Of a DNA stretch of 64,000 nt, positions 24,911 through 33,628 are shown piece after piece; positions within the stretch are counted from its first letter, which is position 1, and every line of letters starts with the position of its first letter. The stretch comes from Candidatus Lachnoclostridium stercoravium (lineage in GTDB: Bacteria; Bacillota; Clostridia; Lachnospirales; Lachnospiraceae): the NCBI GenBank assembly GCA_019118365.1, contig DWZA01000004.1, positions 1-64,000 on the forward strand, in the 5' to 3' direction. The position numbers were made by a program, and so were the translations under genes. Below the pieces are notes generated by a model. That model saw only the letters and a program-made list of their open reading frames with translations. It was not told where the DNA came from and did no database searches.

Positions 24911-26011
24911 ATGGCTCCGATCACCGATAATATTGCGTTTCTTACAGAAGCGAGGGAAAAACTGGAAGAGCTGGATCTTCTGAAAGACCGGCAGAGACAG
25001 TTAAAAGCAGACGAAGCAAGGCTGGGAAAGCTTTTGGAAAATGAAAAAAAGGCGGTAAACGACAATATTTCCGCCACTGTGAAAAAAAGAAGAGAAGAGA
25101 TCAATTCCAGCTATGATAAAGAGATCGCGAAAGGCCAGGATAAGTTAAAAAAGGCCAGAGCAGAACGGGAAAAAGCGAAAAATCAGGGCATGAAAGAGCG
25201 GATCGCGGAGGAGACGGCGGATCTTCATAAAGAGAACCGGGATCTGAAGCTTCAGATCAGGACCATGTTCCAGAAGAACGGCGTAGCGGCTGTCTGCAAC
25301 AGCAGCCTGTATTATGCCCTTTTCTTTCCAAGATGGATCGACGAGATCCTGAAGCTTATCGCCGCGGTGCTGATCTGCTTTTTGCTTATCCCTTACGGGA
25401 TCTATATGGCGCTCCCGCAGCAGAAAACATGGATGATGTTCCTGATCTGCTTCCTCTGCGTGGTAGTATTTGGAGGCATATATATCCTCATCAGCAACAA
25501 GACAAAGCTGGTGCACATGGAGACGCTGAGAAGGGGCCGCACCCTGCGGGACCAGATGCGTTCCAACCGTAAAAAGATCCGCGTGATCACCAGTTCCATT
25601 AAAAAAGATAAAAATGAATCCATCTATAACCTGGAAAAGTACGACGATGATATCGCCAAGGTAGAGCAGGAACTTCAGAATATCACCAATAAGAAAAAAG
25701 AAGCCCTGGGAACCTTTGAACAGGTGACCAGGATGATCATTGCGGATGAGATCGCCAATAACGCAAGGCCCCGTCTGGACAAGCTGAGAGGCGAATATCA
25801 GGAGATCGTCGACGCGCAGAGAGAGGCGGAAGCGCAGATCAAGAATAAAAATCTGGACATTACGGATAATTACGGGATCTATCTGGGCAGCGAATTTCTG
25901 GATCCTTTAAAGATCAGCGAGCTGACAGAGATCATCCGTTCCGGAAGGGCGTCCAACATCAGCGAAGCGATTGAGGTCGCGAAGAAAAAGAACGAAAACA
26001 CCCAGGCGTAG
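24911..26011 (+). CDS. Coiled-coil membrane protein of unknown function
   Basis: A 366-residue protein with a long N-terminal coiled-coil (about residues 10-120, rich in Lys and Glu), two membrane helices (about 137-165 and 172-195), then a second coiled-coil (about 200-300) and a short C-terminal globular end with LDPLKISELTEIIRSGRASN. Both coiled regions should be on the cytoplasmic side. GGAGG lies nine bases before the ATG. I do not recognise the family; the layout suggests a scaffold or membrane-remodelling role, which is inference only. Confidence 0.75.
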   Translation: MAPITDNIAFLTEAREKLEELDLLKDRQRQLKADEARLGKLLENEKKAVNDNISATVKKRREEINSSYDKEIAKGQDKLKKARAEREKAKNQGMKERIAEETADLHKENRDLKLQIRTMFQKNGVAAVCNSSLYYALFFPRWIDEILKLIAAVLICFLLIPYGIYMALPQQKTWMMFLICFLCVVVFGGIYILISNKTKLVHMETLRRGRTLRDQMRSNRKKIRVITSSIKKDKNESIYNLEKYDDDIAKVEQELQNITNKKKEALGTFEQVTRMIIADEIANNARPRLDKLRGEYQEIVDAQREAEAQIKNKNLDITDNYGIYLGSEFLDPLKISELTEIIRSGRASNISEAIEVAKKKNENTQA

Positions 26012-26133
26012 AAGGACAAAGCGCCAAAACGATCTTTGAGGATGCATAAACTTCCTTTCCCCTGCCTATAATGTACCATATCAGCAGGAACAAGCCGGCT
26101 GGAAAGAAATTACAACTGGTTAGGCGGGATCAT

Positions 26134-26733
26134 ATGAAATTATGGGAACGGATCAAGATCCGGGGAAACAGGGAGGTTTATTATTATGACGCAAAAAACG
26201 GCTGGGAAATCGAGAATTTCGCATTCCGGCTGTATGGACTGATAAAAGACGAGATGGAAGCGGAAAATAAAAAGGGCGTCGTATTTCTCTGTATCGGAAC
26301 AGACCGGTCTACTGGAGACAGCCTGGGACCGCTCATCGGCTATAAGCTGAAGGGAAAGCGGATCAAACGGGCGGAGGTGATCGGCACTTTGGAAAAACCG
26401 GTGCATGCGATGAACCTGGAACAGTATCTGAAAGCTGTCCGGCTGGGATTTCCGGACCATCTGATCGTAGCGGTGGACGCTTCCGTAGGAAATATAGAAC
26501 ATATCGGATATATTACCCTGGGAAAGGGGCCTTTAAAGCCCGGACTGGGAGTGAGCAAGGAACTGATGGCCGTGGGAGATATTTTTATCACGGGGATCGT
26601 CGGAAGCTGCAAAAGCAGCGATCCGATCATGCTCCAGAGCATACGTCTTTCCGTCGTTATGCGCCTTGCGGACTGTATAAGCGAAAGCATCTACTTTGTC
26701 GAAAAATTATGGGACAGGGCAGCCTCTGTTTGA
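26134..26733 (+). CDS. yyaC: YyaC-family spore protease homolog
   Basis: A protein of about 199 residues starting at ATG 26134 (MKLWERIKIRG). The YyaC/GPR-related fold is recognised from VVFLCIGTDRSTGDSLGPLI, then GTLEKPVHAMNL, HLIVAVDASVGN, GPLKPGLGVSKELMAVGDIF and TGIVG. The family is made during sporulation in Bacillus and is related to the germination protease. It supports a spore-forming host. The ribosome binding site (GGCGGG) is weak and the start therefore less certain. Confidence 0.9.
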   Translation: MKLWERIKIRGNREVYYYDAKNGWEIENFAFRLYGLIKDEMEAENKKGVVFLCIGTDRSTGDSLGPLIGYKLKGKRIKRAEVIGTLEKPVHAMNLEQYLKAVRLGFPDHLIVAVDASVGNIEHIGYITLGKGPLKPGLGVSKELMAVGDIFITGIVGSCKSSDPIMLQSIRLSVVMRLADCISESIYFVEKLWDRAASV

Positions 26734-26826
26734 CAAGTTTTTCATCTGCGCTGTGATATTCTTAGGAAGATCAAAGCTGCGGCCAGGATCCGCGGCTGAC
26801 TAAAGTACAGCGGGGTGAGATCAGTC

Positions 26827-28137
26827 ATGGGAGAATTATATAATCCCTATCCAAAGCTGCCGAAAAATATCAGGCAGATCGGAGAGAGGGACCAGATCGT
26901 AAAATTATACGTGGAAGATTATGTAAATACCTATCTGAAAAGGCTGTACCCGGCGGGAGGACAAGACCTGCGGGTCGGCCTTTTGCTGGGCAATGCGGAG
27001 GAACACGAGGGGATCCCGTACATCTTTATCGACGGGGCCCTGGAGATGGAAGGCGTGGCCTGCGGCGGCGAAAAGGTGGAGTTTCAGGAAGGGACGTGGA
27101 AAAAGGCCTATCAGGAGATCGAGCAGATGTTTCCCAAGCGTATGGTGCAGGGATGGTTTTTGTGCGGCGCTCCTGGGAGCCAGCTGAGCCCCTTAAATTA
27201 CTGGCAGCTTCACAGCAGGTATTTTTCCGGCGCAAATAAGCTGATGTACCTGAATTCCGGCATGGAAAATGAAGAAGCGGTATACGCCGCTTCTGAAGAC
27301 GGCTTTTACAAGCTGCGGGGCTACAATATCTACTATGAGCGCAACCAGATGATGCAGGATTATATGGTGGCCAGGCGCGAGGCCAGGAGAGTAGACGCCC
27401 AGGTAGACAATAAGGTGATACATAATTTCCGCCGGAAAATGGAATCCAGGCAGGCGGAAGCCGCTGCCCAAAAGAGCGTGGTGGGGCTTTTGGGGACACT
27501 CTGCAGCGTCCTGGCAGTGACAGTCCTGGCGGGGGGCGTGGCCATGTTCAATAATTATACAAAAATGAAGGAGATGGAGCATGTGATCGCCTCAGTCCTT
27601 CCGGCGGATATTTCCCTGGAGGGGCTTACAGAGGAAAAGCCGGAAGTGATCATAGAAGACGGCTCCCGGACTTCCCAGGTCGTAAAGGAAACCATGAGCG
27701 CCGAAGAGGCAAAAGACCCAGAAAACAGTCTGGCTGCTCCAGACGACCAAAGCGGCGCGGCCGGCCAGGAAGAGGCGGCCAGCCAGGAAGGGACGGTCGG
27801 CCAGGGAGAGAATGCCAGCCAGGAAGAGACGGTCAGCCAGGGAGAGGCGGCCAGTCAGAAAGAGGCCGGCAGCCAGCCGGAAAGCGAAGGCATTTCCGAA
27901 GAAAACAGTCAAGGGGCTGCAGAGACGGAAACGCCGGCGGGCGGAGCGGAGACAGAGGCTTCCGCGCTGGAATCCGCATCGTCGGAAAATATATATGAAG
28001 TCCAGGAGGGAGAGACGCTGTACAGCATATGTATGGACCGGTATCACAGCCTGGAGCCCATAGATGAGATATGCAGGCTGAACGGTCTTGACGACAAGAA
28101 CCGGATCAAGATCGGCCAGGAGCTGATCCTGCCGTGA
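26827..28137 (+). CDS. Degenerate JAB/MPN-like domain joined to TM helix and LysM domain
   Basis: A protein of about 436 residues. The N-terminal 150 residues follow the order of a JAB/MPN fold (VGLLLGNAEEHEGIPYIFID, WKKAYQEIEQMFPKRMVQGW, then GAPGSQLSPLNYWQLHSRYF), but the HxH of the JAMM metal site is missing. A linker (about 175-215), one membrane helix (about 219-243), a low-complexity Gln/Glu/Ala/Ser stretch with repeated ASQEE(T/G)V units (about 300-385) and a C-terminal LysM domain (YEVQEGETLYSICMDRYHSL to IKIGQELILP) follow. LysM binds peptidoglycan, so the domain order puts the JAB-like part inside and LysM outside. The function is unknown. Confidence 0.75.
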   Translation: MGELYNPYPKLPKNIRQIGERDQIVKLYVEDYVNTYLKRLYPAGGQDLRVGLLLGNAEEHEGIPYIFIDGALEMEGVACGGEKVEFQEGTWKKAYQEIEQMFPKRMVQGWFLCGAPGSQLSPLNYWQLHSRYFSGANKLMYLNSGMENEEAVYAASEDGFYKLRGYNIYYERNQMMQDYMVARREARRVDAQVDNKVIHNFRRKMESRQAEAAAQKSVVGLLGTLCSVLAVTVLAGGVAMFNNYTKMKEMEHVIASVLPADISLEGLTEEKPEVIIEDGSRTSQVVKETMSAEEAKDPENSLAAPDDQSGAAGQEEAASQEGTVGQGENASQEETVSQGEAASQKEAGSQPESEGISEENSQGAAETETPAGGAETEASALESASSENIYEVQEGETLYSICMDRYHSLEPIDEICRLNGLDDKNRIKIGQELILP

Positions 28138-28303
28138 GGCGGTAAGGCGGGACTTTTACAGAAAACAGATGCGTTTCCGCCTGGAATGGTGTATACTGAA
28201 AATACATTTTTGCCGGCCGGATACGGGAAAGTCCCTGCGGGGACAGCGCAGGCCGCGCCGCCTGTCCGGCGGGGAGTTGAACCATGGGGAGAAGTGACAG
28301 AAG

Positions 28304-29578
28304 ATGAGTGATATGAGCTCCATGAGCAGAGAAAGAAAAAAAGACCAGCTACGGCGCCAGATGATCTCTACAGAGAGAGAGAACGCCCGGAACTTTCAGG
28401 AGCAGCAGGCGGACGAGAATATTGAGAACCTGCGCAGGGCCAGAAAAAAGGCCAGACGCCGCAGGCTGCTTCTATTTCTGATCCTCCTGGCCGTGGCCGC
28501 AGCTGCAGGATTCGGGATATATCAGTATTTTGTTTTTCACCAGTACACCTCTTATACAGACGTCTGGGAAACCGCCGTGGCAGAGGGAGCGGACGCGCAG
28601 TACATGGCTTTTGGGGATAATGTCCTGAAATATTCCAAGGACGGAGCTTCCTATATTGACGATCAGGGAAAGACCGTCTGGATGCAGAGCTACGAGATGA
28701 AGTCCCCGATCGCTTCTGTAAATGGCAATTATGCGGTGATCGCGGACCGGCAGGGGAACACCATGTATATCTGCAGCAAGGACGGCCCTCAGGGAACGGC
28801 GTCTACAGTGCTTCCCATCGTGAAGGCCGCGGTGGCAGGCAACGGGATAACCGCAGCTATCCTGGAGGATTCCAGAGCCAGCTATATCCAGTATTACGCC
28901 AAAGATGGCTCAGATATGCAGGTTATGGTAAAATCCGTGCTTTCCGGAGACGGATATCCTATTGATATCGGCCTTTCGCCGGACGGGACACAGCTGATCG
29001 TCTCTTTTGCCTACCTGGCTCAGGGAGAACTGTCCCAGAGAGTAGTGATCTATGATTTCTCGGAGATCGGGAAAAATGAGAACCACATCGTAGGCGGATT
29101 CGACGATGAGTTTAAAGGAAGTCTTGCGGCCAGGGTGGTCTATCCCAACAGCGAGACAGCCTGCGCCTTTGCAGACGACAGCATTACCTTTTTCTCTACC
29201 AGGAACCTGGCGGATATAGCTGTTACAAAGCAGATCCGGATAGAGGAAACGGTGGAAAGCGTTTTTTACTCTGATGAATATGCAGGCCTGATCCTTCAAA
29301 ATACCATGGGTTCGGCGCCCTATCGGCTGGATATCTACCGGCTGAACGGAGAACTGGTCTTCAGCAGGGATCTGGATTATCAGTACCAGGAAGCGGCGAT
29401 CTCCGGGCAGTGGGTCATCCTCTGGAATGAAGATTCCTGCCAGGTGTATAATATGCGCGGAGTGGAGAAGTTTTCCGGGGAACTGGATATGGAACCGGAC
29501 ATCATCGTAGCAGGGAGATATCCGGATACGCTGATCGTGACGGGGCAGCAGACGATGAAAGAGATAAAATTAAAGTAA
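28304..29578 (+). CDS. DUF5711 family membrane-anchored beta-propeller-like protein
   Basis: A 424-residue protein. A charged N-terminal helix (about 1-55), one membrane anchor (about 56-78) and a large extracellular part made of repeated beta-strand units such as AQYMAFGDNVLKYSKDGASY and IGLSPDGTQLIVSFAYLAQG, typical of DUF5711. The family resembles beta-propeller sensors; its role is unknown. It follows the LysM gene in the same direction, suggesting an envelope theme. Its TAA stop lies inside the left arm of the repeat at 29575. Confidence 0.85.
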   Translation: MSDMSSMSRERKKDQLRRQMISTERENARNFQEQQADENIENLRRARKKARRRRLLLFLILLAVAAAAGFGIYQYFVFHQYTSYTDVWETAVAEGADAQYMAFGDNVLKYSKDGASYIDDQGKTVWMQSYEMKSPIASVNGNYAVIADRQGNTMYICSKDGPQGTASTVLPIVKAAVAGNGITAAILEDSRASYIQYYAKDGSDMQVMVKSVLSGDGYPIDIGLSPDGTQLIVSFAYLAQGELSQRVVIYDFSEIGKNENHIVGGFDDEFKGSLAARVVYPNSETACAFADDSITFFSTRNLADIAVTKQIRIEETVESVFYSDEYAGLILQNTMGSAPYRLDIYRLNGELVFSRDLDYQYQEAAISGQWVILWNEDSCQVYNMRGVEKFSGELDMEPDIIVAGRYPDTLIVTGQQTMKEIKLK

Positions 29579-29624
29579 CAGTCCAGGACGGCGGGAAAAC
29601 AGATGTGCCGCCCTGAACTGTTAC
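29575..29624. repeat. Minimal copy of the GTAACAG inverted repeat
   Basis: GTAACAGTCCAGGACGGC (29575-29592) faces GCCGCCCTGAACTGTTAC (29607-29624) with 14 bases between them: both terminal repeats with almost no interior. The first TAA is the stop codon of the DUF5711 gene. It could also act as a terminator. Confidence 0.8.
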
Positions 29625-29653
29625 AAATTAAAATAAAAAGAGAGGAAACGACG

Positions 29654-30598
29654 ATGGATAAATATTGTATCGGAATCGATATTGGAGGAACGACCGTAAA
29701 ACTGGGGCTGTTTCTGACAGACGGGACAGTGGTGGACAAATGGGAGATCCCTACCAGAACGGAAAATAACGGGGATCAGATCCTTCCGGATATCGCGGCT
29801 TCCATAAAGGAAAAGATGGCAGAAAAAGGGATCTCTCCAGAAGAAGTCGAAGGGGCTGGCATGGGATTTCCAGGCCCGGTGCTTTCCGACGGTTATGTGG
29901 AAGTCTGCGTGAATATCGGCTGGCATGACAAAAATCCGCAGGAGGAGCTGAGCGCTCTTTTAGACGGCATGCATGTACGTTCCGGCAACGATGCCAATGT
30001 AGCGGCTCTTGGCGAGATGTGGCAGGGCGGCGGAAAAGGCTGCAGGAATCTTGTGGCAGTGACCCTTGGGACTGGCGTAGGCGGCGGAGTCATCATCGAC
30101 GGAAAGATCCTGGCAGGAACTCATGGGACCGGCGGAGAGATCGGCCACATCCATGTAAGAGACGAGGAGACGGAATACTGTAACTGCGGCGGACAGGGCT
30201 GTCTGGAGCAGGTGGCTTCTGCGACAGGCATCGTGAGAGAAGCAAAACGGATCCTGGCAAGAGAAGATAAGCCGTCCATGCTCCGGGAAAAAGGAGAGAA
30301 GCTGACGGCGAAAGACGTGCTGGATGCGGCAAAGGCAGGAGACGAGCTGGCGGACCAGACCGTGGATACGGCGTGCCGCTATCTGGGAATTGTCCTGGCT
30401 CAGGTTTCCATGACTGTTGACCCGGAACGCTTCGTTATCGGCGGAGGGGTCTCAAAAGCGGGAAAATTCCTGGTGGACCGTATCTGGAAATACTACGATC
30501 ACTATACGCCGATCACAACTAAGAAGGCGGATATCCAGCTGGCCCAGCTAGGAAACGACGCCGGGATCTACGGAGCGGCGAAGCTGATACTGGGATAA
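29654..30598 (+). CDS. glcK: ROK-family glucokinase
   Basis: A 314-residue kinase starting at ATG 29654 (the frame upstream is repeat-derived). The N-terminal phosphate-binding loop GIDIGGTTVKLGLF, GMGFPGPV, the GNDANVAALGEMWQG substrate region and the ROK signature GTGVGGGVIIDGKILAGTHG are intact. The zinc site CNCGGQGCLE, diagnostic of ROK glucokinases, is present. It phosphorylates cytoplasmic glucose to glucose-6-phosphate. AGAGGAAA precedes the start. Confidence 0.95.
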   Translation: MDKYCIGIDIGGTTVKLGLFLTDGTVVDKWEIPTRTENNGDQILPDIAASIKEKMAEKGISPEEVEGAGMGFPGPVLSDGYVEVCVNIGWHDKNPQEELSALLDGMHVRSGNDANVAALGEMWQGGGKGCRNLVAVTLGTGVGGGVIIDGKILAGTHGTGGEIGHIHVRDEETEYCNCGGQGCLEQVASATGIVREAKRILAREDKPSMLREKGEKLTAKDVLDAAKAGDELADQTVDTACRYLGIVLAQVSMTVDPERFVIGGGVSKAGKFLVDRIWKYYDHYTPITTKKADIQLAQLGNDAGIYGAAKLILG

Positions 30599-30662
30599 CT
30601 ATATACCCATCTCCAATTCGCAGAATTACATTTACGGATCATTTTCGATCAGAATAGAAGAA

Positions 30663-30738
30663 GCCATAAAAGTACTGGTTGCATTTGCAGGAGGTTCTGG
30701 CTCCGAAACCGCAAAAGCAACCAGTACTTTTCTATGGC
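30663..30738. repeat. Hairpin repeat, second family
   Basis: AAAAGTACTGGTTGC (30668-30682) pairs perfectly with GCAACCAGTACTTTT (30717-30731). The loop contains TTTGCAGGAG, GGTTCTGGCTCCGAAAC and GC. The reverse-oriented copy at 58694 has a different stem but nearly the same loop, so loop sequence is conserved and stem pairing is maintained. It may double as a terminator for glcK. Other parts of the 30,599-31,294 gap hold the repeat at 30992 and a promoter. Confidence 0.75.
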
Positions 30739-30991
30739 CGTTTCAATCTTACTTTCATTTCGCGTTTCCCCCAGACATGAGGAGGCCCCGGCCTTCAAAG
30801 AAGACCAGGGCAATTATGAAAAACCTATGTGCAATTTTAACATATAAATTGCGGATATAACCATTTCTTATGTAAATATTATAGGAATCACATATGAACA
30901 AAATGTGAATATTTTGTTAATAAATCACAAATCTAAAAATCATAAAACCTTTCATGCATCCTTTCCGTCATATAAGTGTAATTGGTAATAA

Positions 30992-31191
30992 TTCAGCCGT
31001 GCGCCAGGATATATGATAGTAACAGTTCAGGACGGCACATCTTCTTGCCCGGCCAGGGCCGGGCAAGAAGCATCGGACAGCGTGCCCCCTAGGGTATGTC
31101 CATCCGATGTGAAAACAGGGGCAAAAGCATGCTTATAAGCAAGCTTAATGCCTGTTTTTTCCCCTGTTTTCCCGCCGTCCTGAACTGTTAC
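30992..31191. repeat. Full copy of the GTAACAG repeat with perfect 18-bp ends
   Basis: GTAACAGTTCAGGACGGC at 31019-31036 and its exact reverse complement at 31174-31191 bound a 173-bp element. Inside are CTTCTTGCCCGGC/GCCGGGCAAGAAG, an ATCGGA/TCCGAT pair and a GGGGCAAAAGCATGC...TTTTTTCCCC hairpin. The 25 bases on its left (30992-31016) match the left end of the repeat at 16232, as if one element lies inside or beside a remnant of the other. Confidence 0.85.
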
Positions 31192-31200
31192 TGGAAAAAG

Positions 31201-31229
31201 TTGAACATACTCGAAAATATGAGTATAAT
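31201..31229 (+). promoter_or_regulatory. Promoter with internal dyad for the GrpE/Hsp70 operon
   Basis: TTGAAC (31201-31206), a 17-bp spacer, and a perfect TATAAT (31224-31229). ATACTC (31207-31212) and GAGTAT (31221-31226) form a 6-bp inverted repeat inside the spacer and -10, a likely operator. It is not a CIRCE element (no TTAGCACTC/GAGTGCTAA), so HrcA control is unlikely. Confidence 0.75.
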
Positions 31230-31294
31230 AAAAAGAGCGCGCAGCAGTTCAGGCTTAAGGAGCTATAAGAATTTATTTAAGAAGGAGAGGCTGT

Positions 31295-31876
31295 ATGGAA
31301 CAGATCACAAAAGAGACGGTAAAAGACCTGGATCAGGACCAGGTGGACCAGCTGAACGAAATACTGTTAAACACCCAGGAACAGTGCCAGATGATGGAGC
31401 AGGTGCTGATAGAGCAGATCAAAAAGAAGGACTCCCAGATCGACCTCCTCCATAAGGAACTGGAATACTACAAACAGGATCAGGCGGATAAGCTGATCAA
31501 TCAGGCGATGAAGGAACTGATCAGCCTGCGGAACCAGCTGTTGAAAACGATCCAGTCAGAAGCCTGGGAAAACATGAGTGAAAAGGAACTGAAGAAAACG
31601 CTGATCTATCTGGAAGAGGATATGACGGATCTGCTCCAGAGACAGGAGATCGATCCTTTTACAAGCCTTCCCGGCGAGAACTTCGACGCTGGAAAACACA
31701 AAGCGACGGTGATCCCTACGGACGACGACAGCCTGGACCGGAAGGTTCAGAAGAGTACTTCGCCTGGATATATAAAGAGAGGGAAAGTCCTTATTCCGGA
31801 ATCTGTTGTCATTTATCGCAAAGTTGCAACGGTTCAAGACGGCACACCTTCTTGCCCGGCTAAAGCCGGACAATAA
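31295..31876 (+). CDS. Divergent GrpE-like nucleotide exchange factor with repeat-derived C-terminus
   Basis: A 193-residue protein. The N-terminal two-thirds is one long helix (about residues 15-90), followed by a region ending SPGYIKRGKVLIPESVVIYR. This matches the end of the GrpE beta domain (GYxxxxRVLRPAxVxV) and fits a position directly before an Hsp70 gene. Overall similarity to housekeeping GrpE is low, so the assignment depends on layout and that motif. The final residues (from about Val178, ATVQDGTPSCPAKAGQ) are encoded by a copy of the GTAACAG repeat, which also supplies the stop. The native C-terminus was therefore probably changed by repeat insertion. AAGGAGAGG precedes the start. 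Confidence 0.65.
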   Translation: MEQITKETVKDLDQDQVDQLNEILLNTQEQCQMMEQVLIEQIKKKDSQIDLLHKELEYYKQDQADKLINQAMKELISLRNQLLKTIQSEAWENMSEKELKKTLIYLEEDMTDLLQRQEIDPFTSLPGENFDAGKHKATVIPTDDDSLDRKVQKSTSPGYIKRGKVLIPESVVIYRKVATVQDGTPSCPAKAGQ

Positions 31877-31911
31877 GCATCGGGCACGCGGTCCGATGTG
31901 AAAACAGTTAC
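31826..31911. repeat. Degenerate GTAACAG repeat overlapping the 3' end of the GrpE-like gene
   Basis: GCAACGGTTCAAGACGGC followed by ACACCTTCTTGCCCGGC, AAGCATCGG and TCCGATGTGAAAAC aligns along its length with the copy at 31019. The change CAAGAAG to CAATAAG gives the gene its TAA stop. The right end is AAAACAGTTAC at 31911. Confidence 0.75.
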
Positions 31912-31944
31912 GCAAAATTGAAAAGTAAAAGGAGAAAAAATATT

Positions 31945-33597
31945 ATGAAGTACGTATTTGGAATCGACCTTGGAACCACTTATTCCTGCATTGCCTACAT
32001 AGATGAATATGGAAAACCTGTAGTTTTAAAGAACAGCGAAGGCTTAAATACCACTCCCTCTGTCGTTCTTATTGAGTCCCAGGACAGCATCGTGGTCGGA
32101 ACAGAAGCAAAACGTTCTACAGACGTGGAGCCGGAACGGACGATCTCCTTTATTAAAAGGAAAATGGGAAAAAAGGACGACAAGGTGATAGTGGACGGCA
32201 CAGAATACTCTGCTCCGGAAATCTCCGCTTACATTTTAAAGAAGCTGGTAAAGGATGCCAACGAGGACCTGAAACAGAACGGAGCGCTGCAGGAAGGCGA
32301 GGAGATCCGGGACGTAGTCATTACCTGTCCGGCTTACTTCGGCATGAATGAACGTCAGGCAACAAAGACTGCCGGCGAACTGGCTGGTTTAAATGTGCTG
32401 GACATCATCAACGAGCCGACAGCCGCAGCGATCAGCTATGGAGCCGCAGGAGCGCAGAAAAATGAAACGGTCCTGGTATATGACCTGGGCGGCGGCACCT
32501 TTGACATCACGGTCATGAACATCCAGAACAATCAGATCTCCGTTATATGCACCGGCGGCGACGATACCCTGGGCGGCAAAGACTGGGACGAAGCGCTGAT
32601 GAACTACGCGCTGGAACGCTATACTGAAGAAAACGACGAGGAGATCGAAGACGCGGAGAAGATCGCCGCGCTCTATAACGATGTGGAGAACTGGAAGAAA
32701 TCCCTGACAGCCAGAGAAGAGACGACCATCTCCATAACGGACGCCGGGCGCATGCGCGAGAAGCTGAGCAGGGAAAAATATGAGGAGATCACAAAGAATC
32801 TGTTAAACAGAACGAAAAACCTTCTGGATGAGGCGTTAAAGACTGCGGAGAGCAAAGGCTACCCCTTAAGCAGGATCGATAAGGTCCTTTTAGTAGGCGG
32901 TTCTTCCAGGATGCCCCAGGTGGCCAAGATGATCGAGAGGGATTATCACATTACCCCGGTCCTCCAGGATCCGGACGAGGCCGTAGCCAAGGGAGCAGCG
33001 ATCTATGCCGCAAACCAGAAGGAGTTCAGCGATTTCGTGCAGAAGGAAGCGGACAGAGCAGGAAAGACGGTAGAAGAGCTTAAAGAGGAAAGCCTGCAGG
33101 CCGGCGGCACTCTGGAACAGAAGTTCAATCAGATCGCCAGCGTAAGCGGCGGAGCCAATATTTCTATCAGCAACGTACTTTCCAGAACCTACGGCGTGCG
33201 GAGCAATAATCAGATACTGCACAGAGTGGAGATTTCCAATATACTGATGTGCAACACCCCGCTTCCGGCAAAGGAGACGCAGAGTTTCCAGACAAAAGAC
33301 GATAATCAGAGCAGCGTAGCTCTGGCAGTGTTTGAATCCAGAAGCATGGAAAAAGCAGTTCCATATACAGACCAGGAACCGATCACAGTGATCAATATGG
33401 AATTTGTAAGAGCGGTTCCAAAGGGCACGAAACTGGATGTGACCATGGCTCTGGATAACTCTGGTATCCTTCATATCATGGCAGAAGAAATGTATGCCCA
33501 CTCCAAACTGGATACTACTTTCAGCCTCTCCAATCAGATGACGGATATGGAACTGGCGGAAGCATCAGAAAGGACGATTGGAGCCAACGTAGAATAA
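31945..33597 (+). CDS. Short, lidless Hsp70 (DnaK-like) chaperone
   Basis: A protein of about 550 residues from ATG 31945, which has AAAAGGAG upstream. The ATPase domain is complete: phosphate-1 loop GIDLGTTYSC, NEPTAAAISYG, phosphate-2 YDLGGGTFDITV and adenosine VLLVGGSSRMPQV. After a non-standard linker region comes a beta-type substrate domain (VLSRTYGVRSNNQILHRVEI to IMAEEMYAHS), but it stops soon after, without the helical lid of standard DnaK (about 600-640 residues). Without a lid, substrate binding should be weak or dedicated. It is located between a GrpE-like gene and three membrane-protein genes, which suggests a dedicated membrane client rather than general folding. Confidence 0.9.
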   Translation: MKYVFGIDLGTTYSCIAYIDEYGKPVVLKNSEGLNTTPSVVLIESQDSIVVGTEAKRSTDVEPERTISFIKRKMGKKDDKVIVDGTEYSAPEISAYILKKLVKDANEDLKQNGALQEGEEIRDVVITCPAYFGMNERQATKTAGELAGLNVLDIINEPTAAAISYGAAGAQKNETVLVYDLGGGTFDITVMNIQNNQISVICTGGDDTLGGKDWDEALMNYALERYTEENDEEIEDAEKIAALYNDVENWKKSLTAREETTISITDAGRMREKLSREKYEEITKNLLNRTKNLLDEALKTAESKGYPLSRIDKVLLVGGSSRMPQVAKMIERDYHITPVLQDPDEAVAKGAAIYAANQKEFSDFVQKEADRAGKTVEELKEESLQAGGTLEQKFNQIASVSGGANISISNVLSRTYGVRSNNQILHRVEISNILMCNTPLPAKETQSFQTKDDNQSSVALAVFESRSMEKAVPYTDQEPITVINMEFVRAVPKGTKLDVTMALDNSGILHIMAEEMYAHSKLDTTFSLSNQMTDMELAEASERTIGANVE

Positions 33598-33628
33598 GCA
33601 GCAGGCAGATAAACAGGGAGGATAAACG

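Noticed and set aside
31201..31229. CIRCE/HrcA operator in front of the Hsp70 operon
   Set aside because: The dyad present is ATACTC/GAGTAT with an 8-bp gap, not TTAGCACTC-N9-GAGTGCTAA.
31096..31455. 119-residue open frame (MSIRCENRGKSMLISKLNAC...)
   Set aside because: Its first part is the translation of the GTAACAG repeat, and the same frame (MSIRYENRGKSMLISKLNAC) occurs at 43.5 kb on the other strand. The rest overlaps the GrpE-like gene in another frame.
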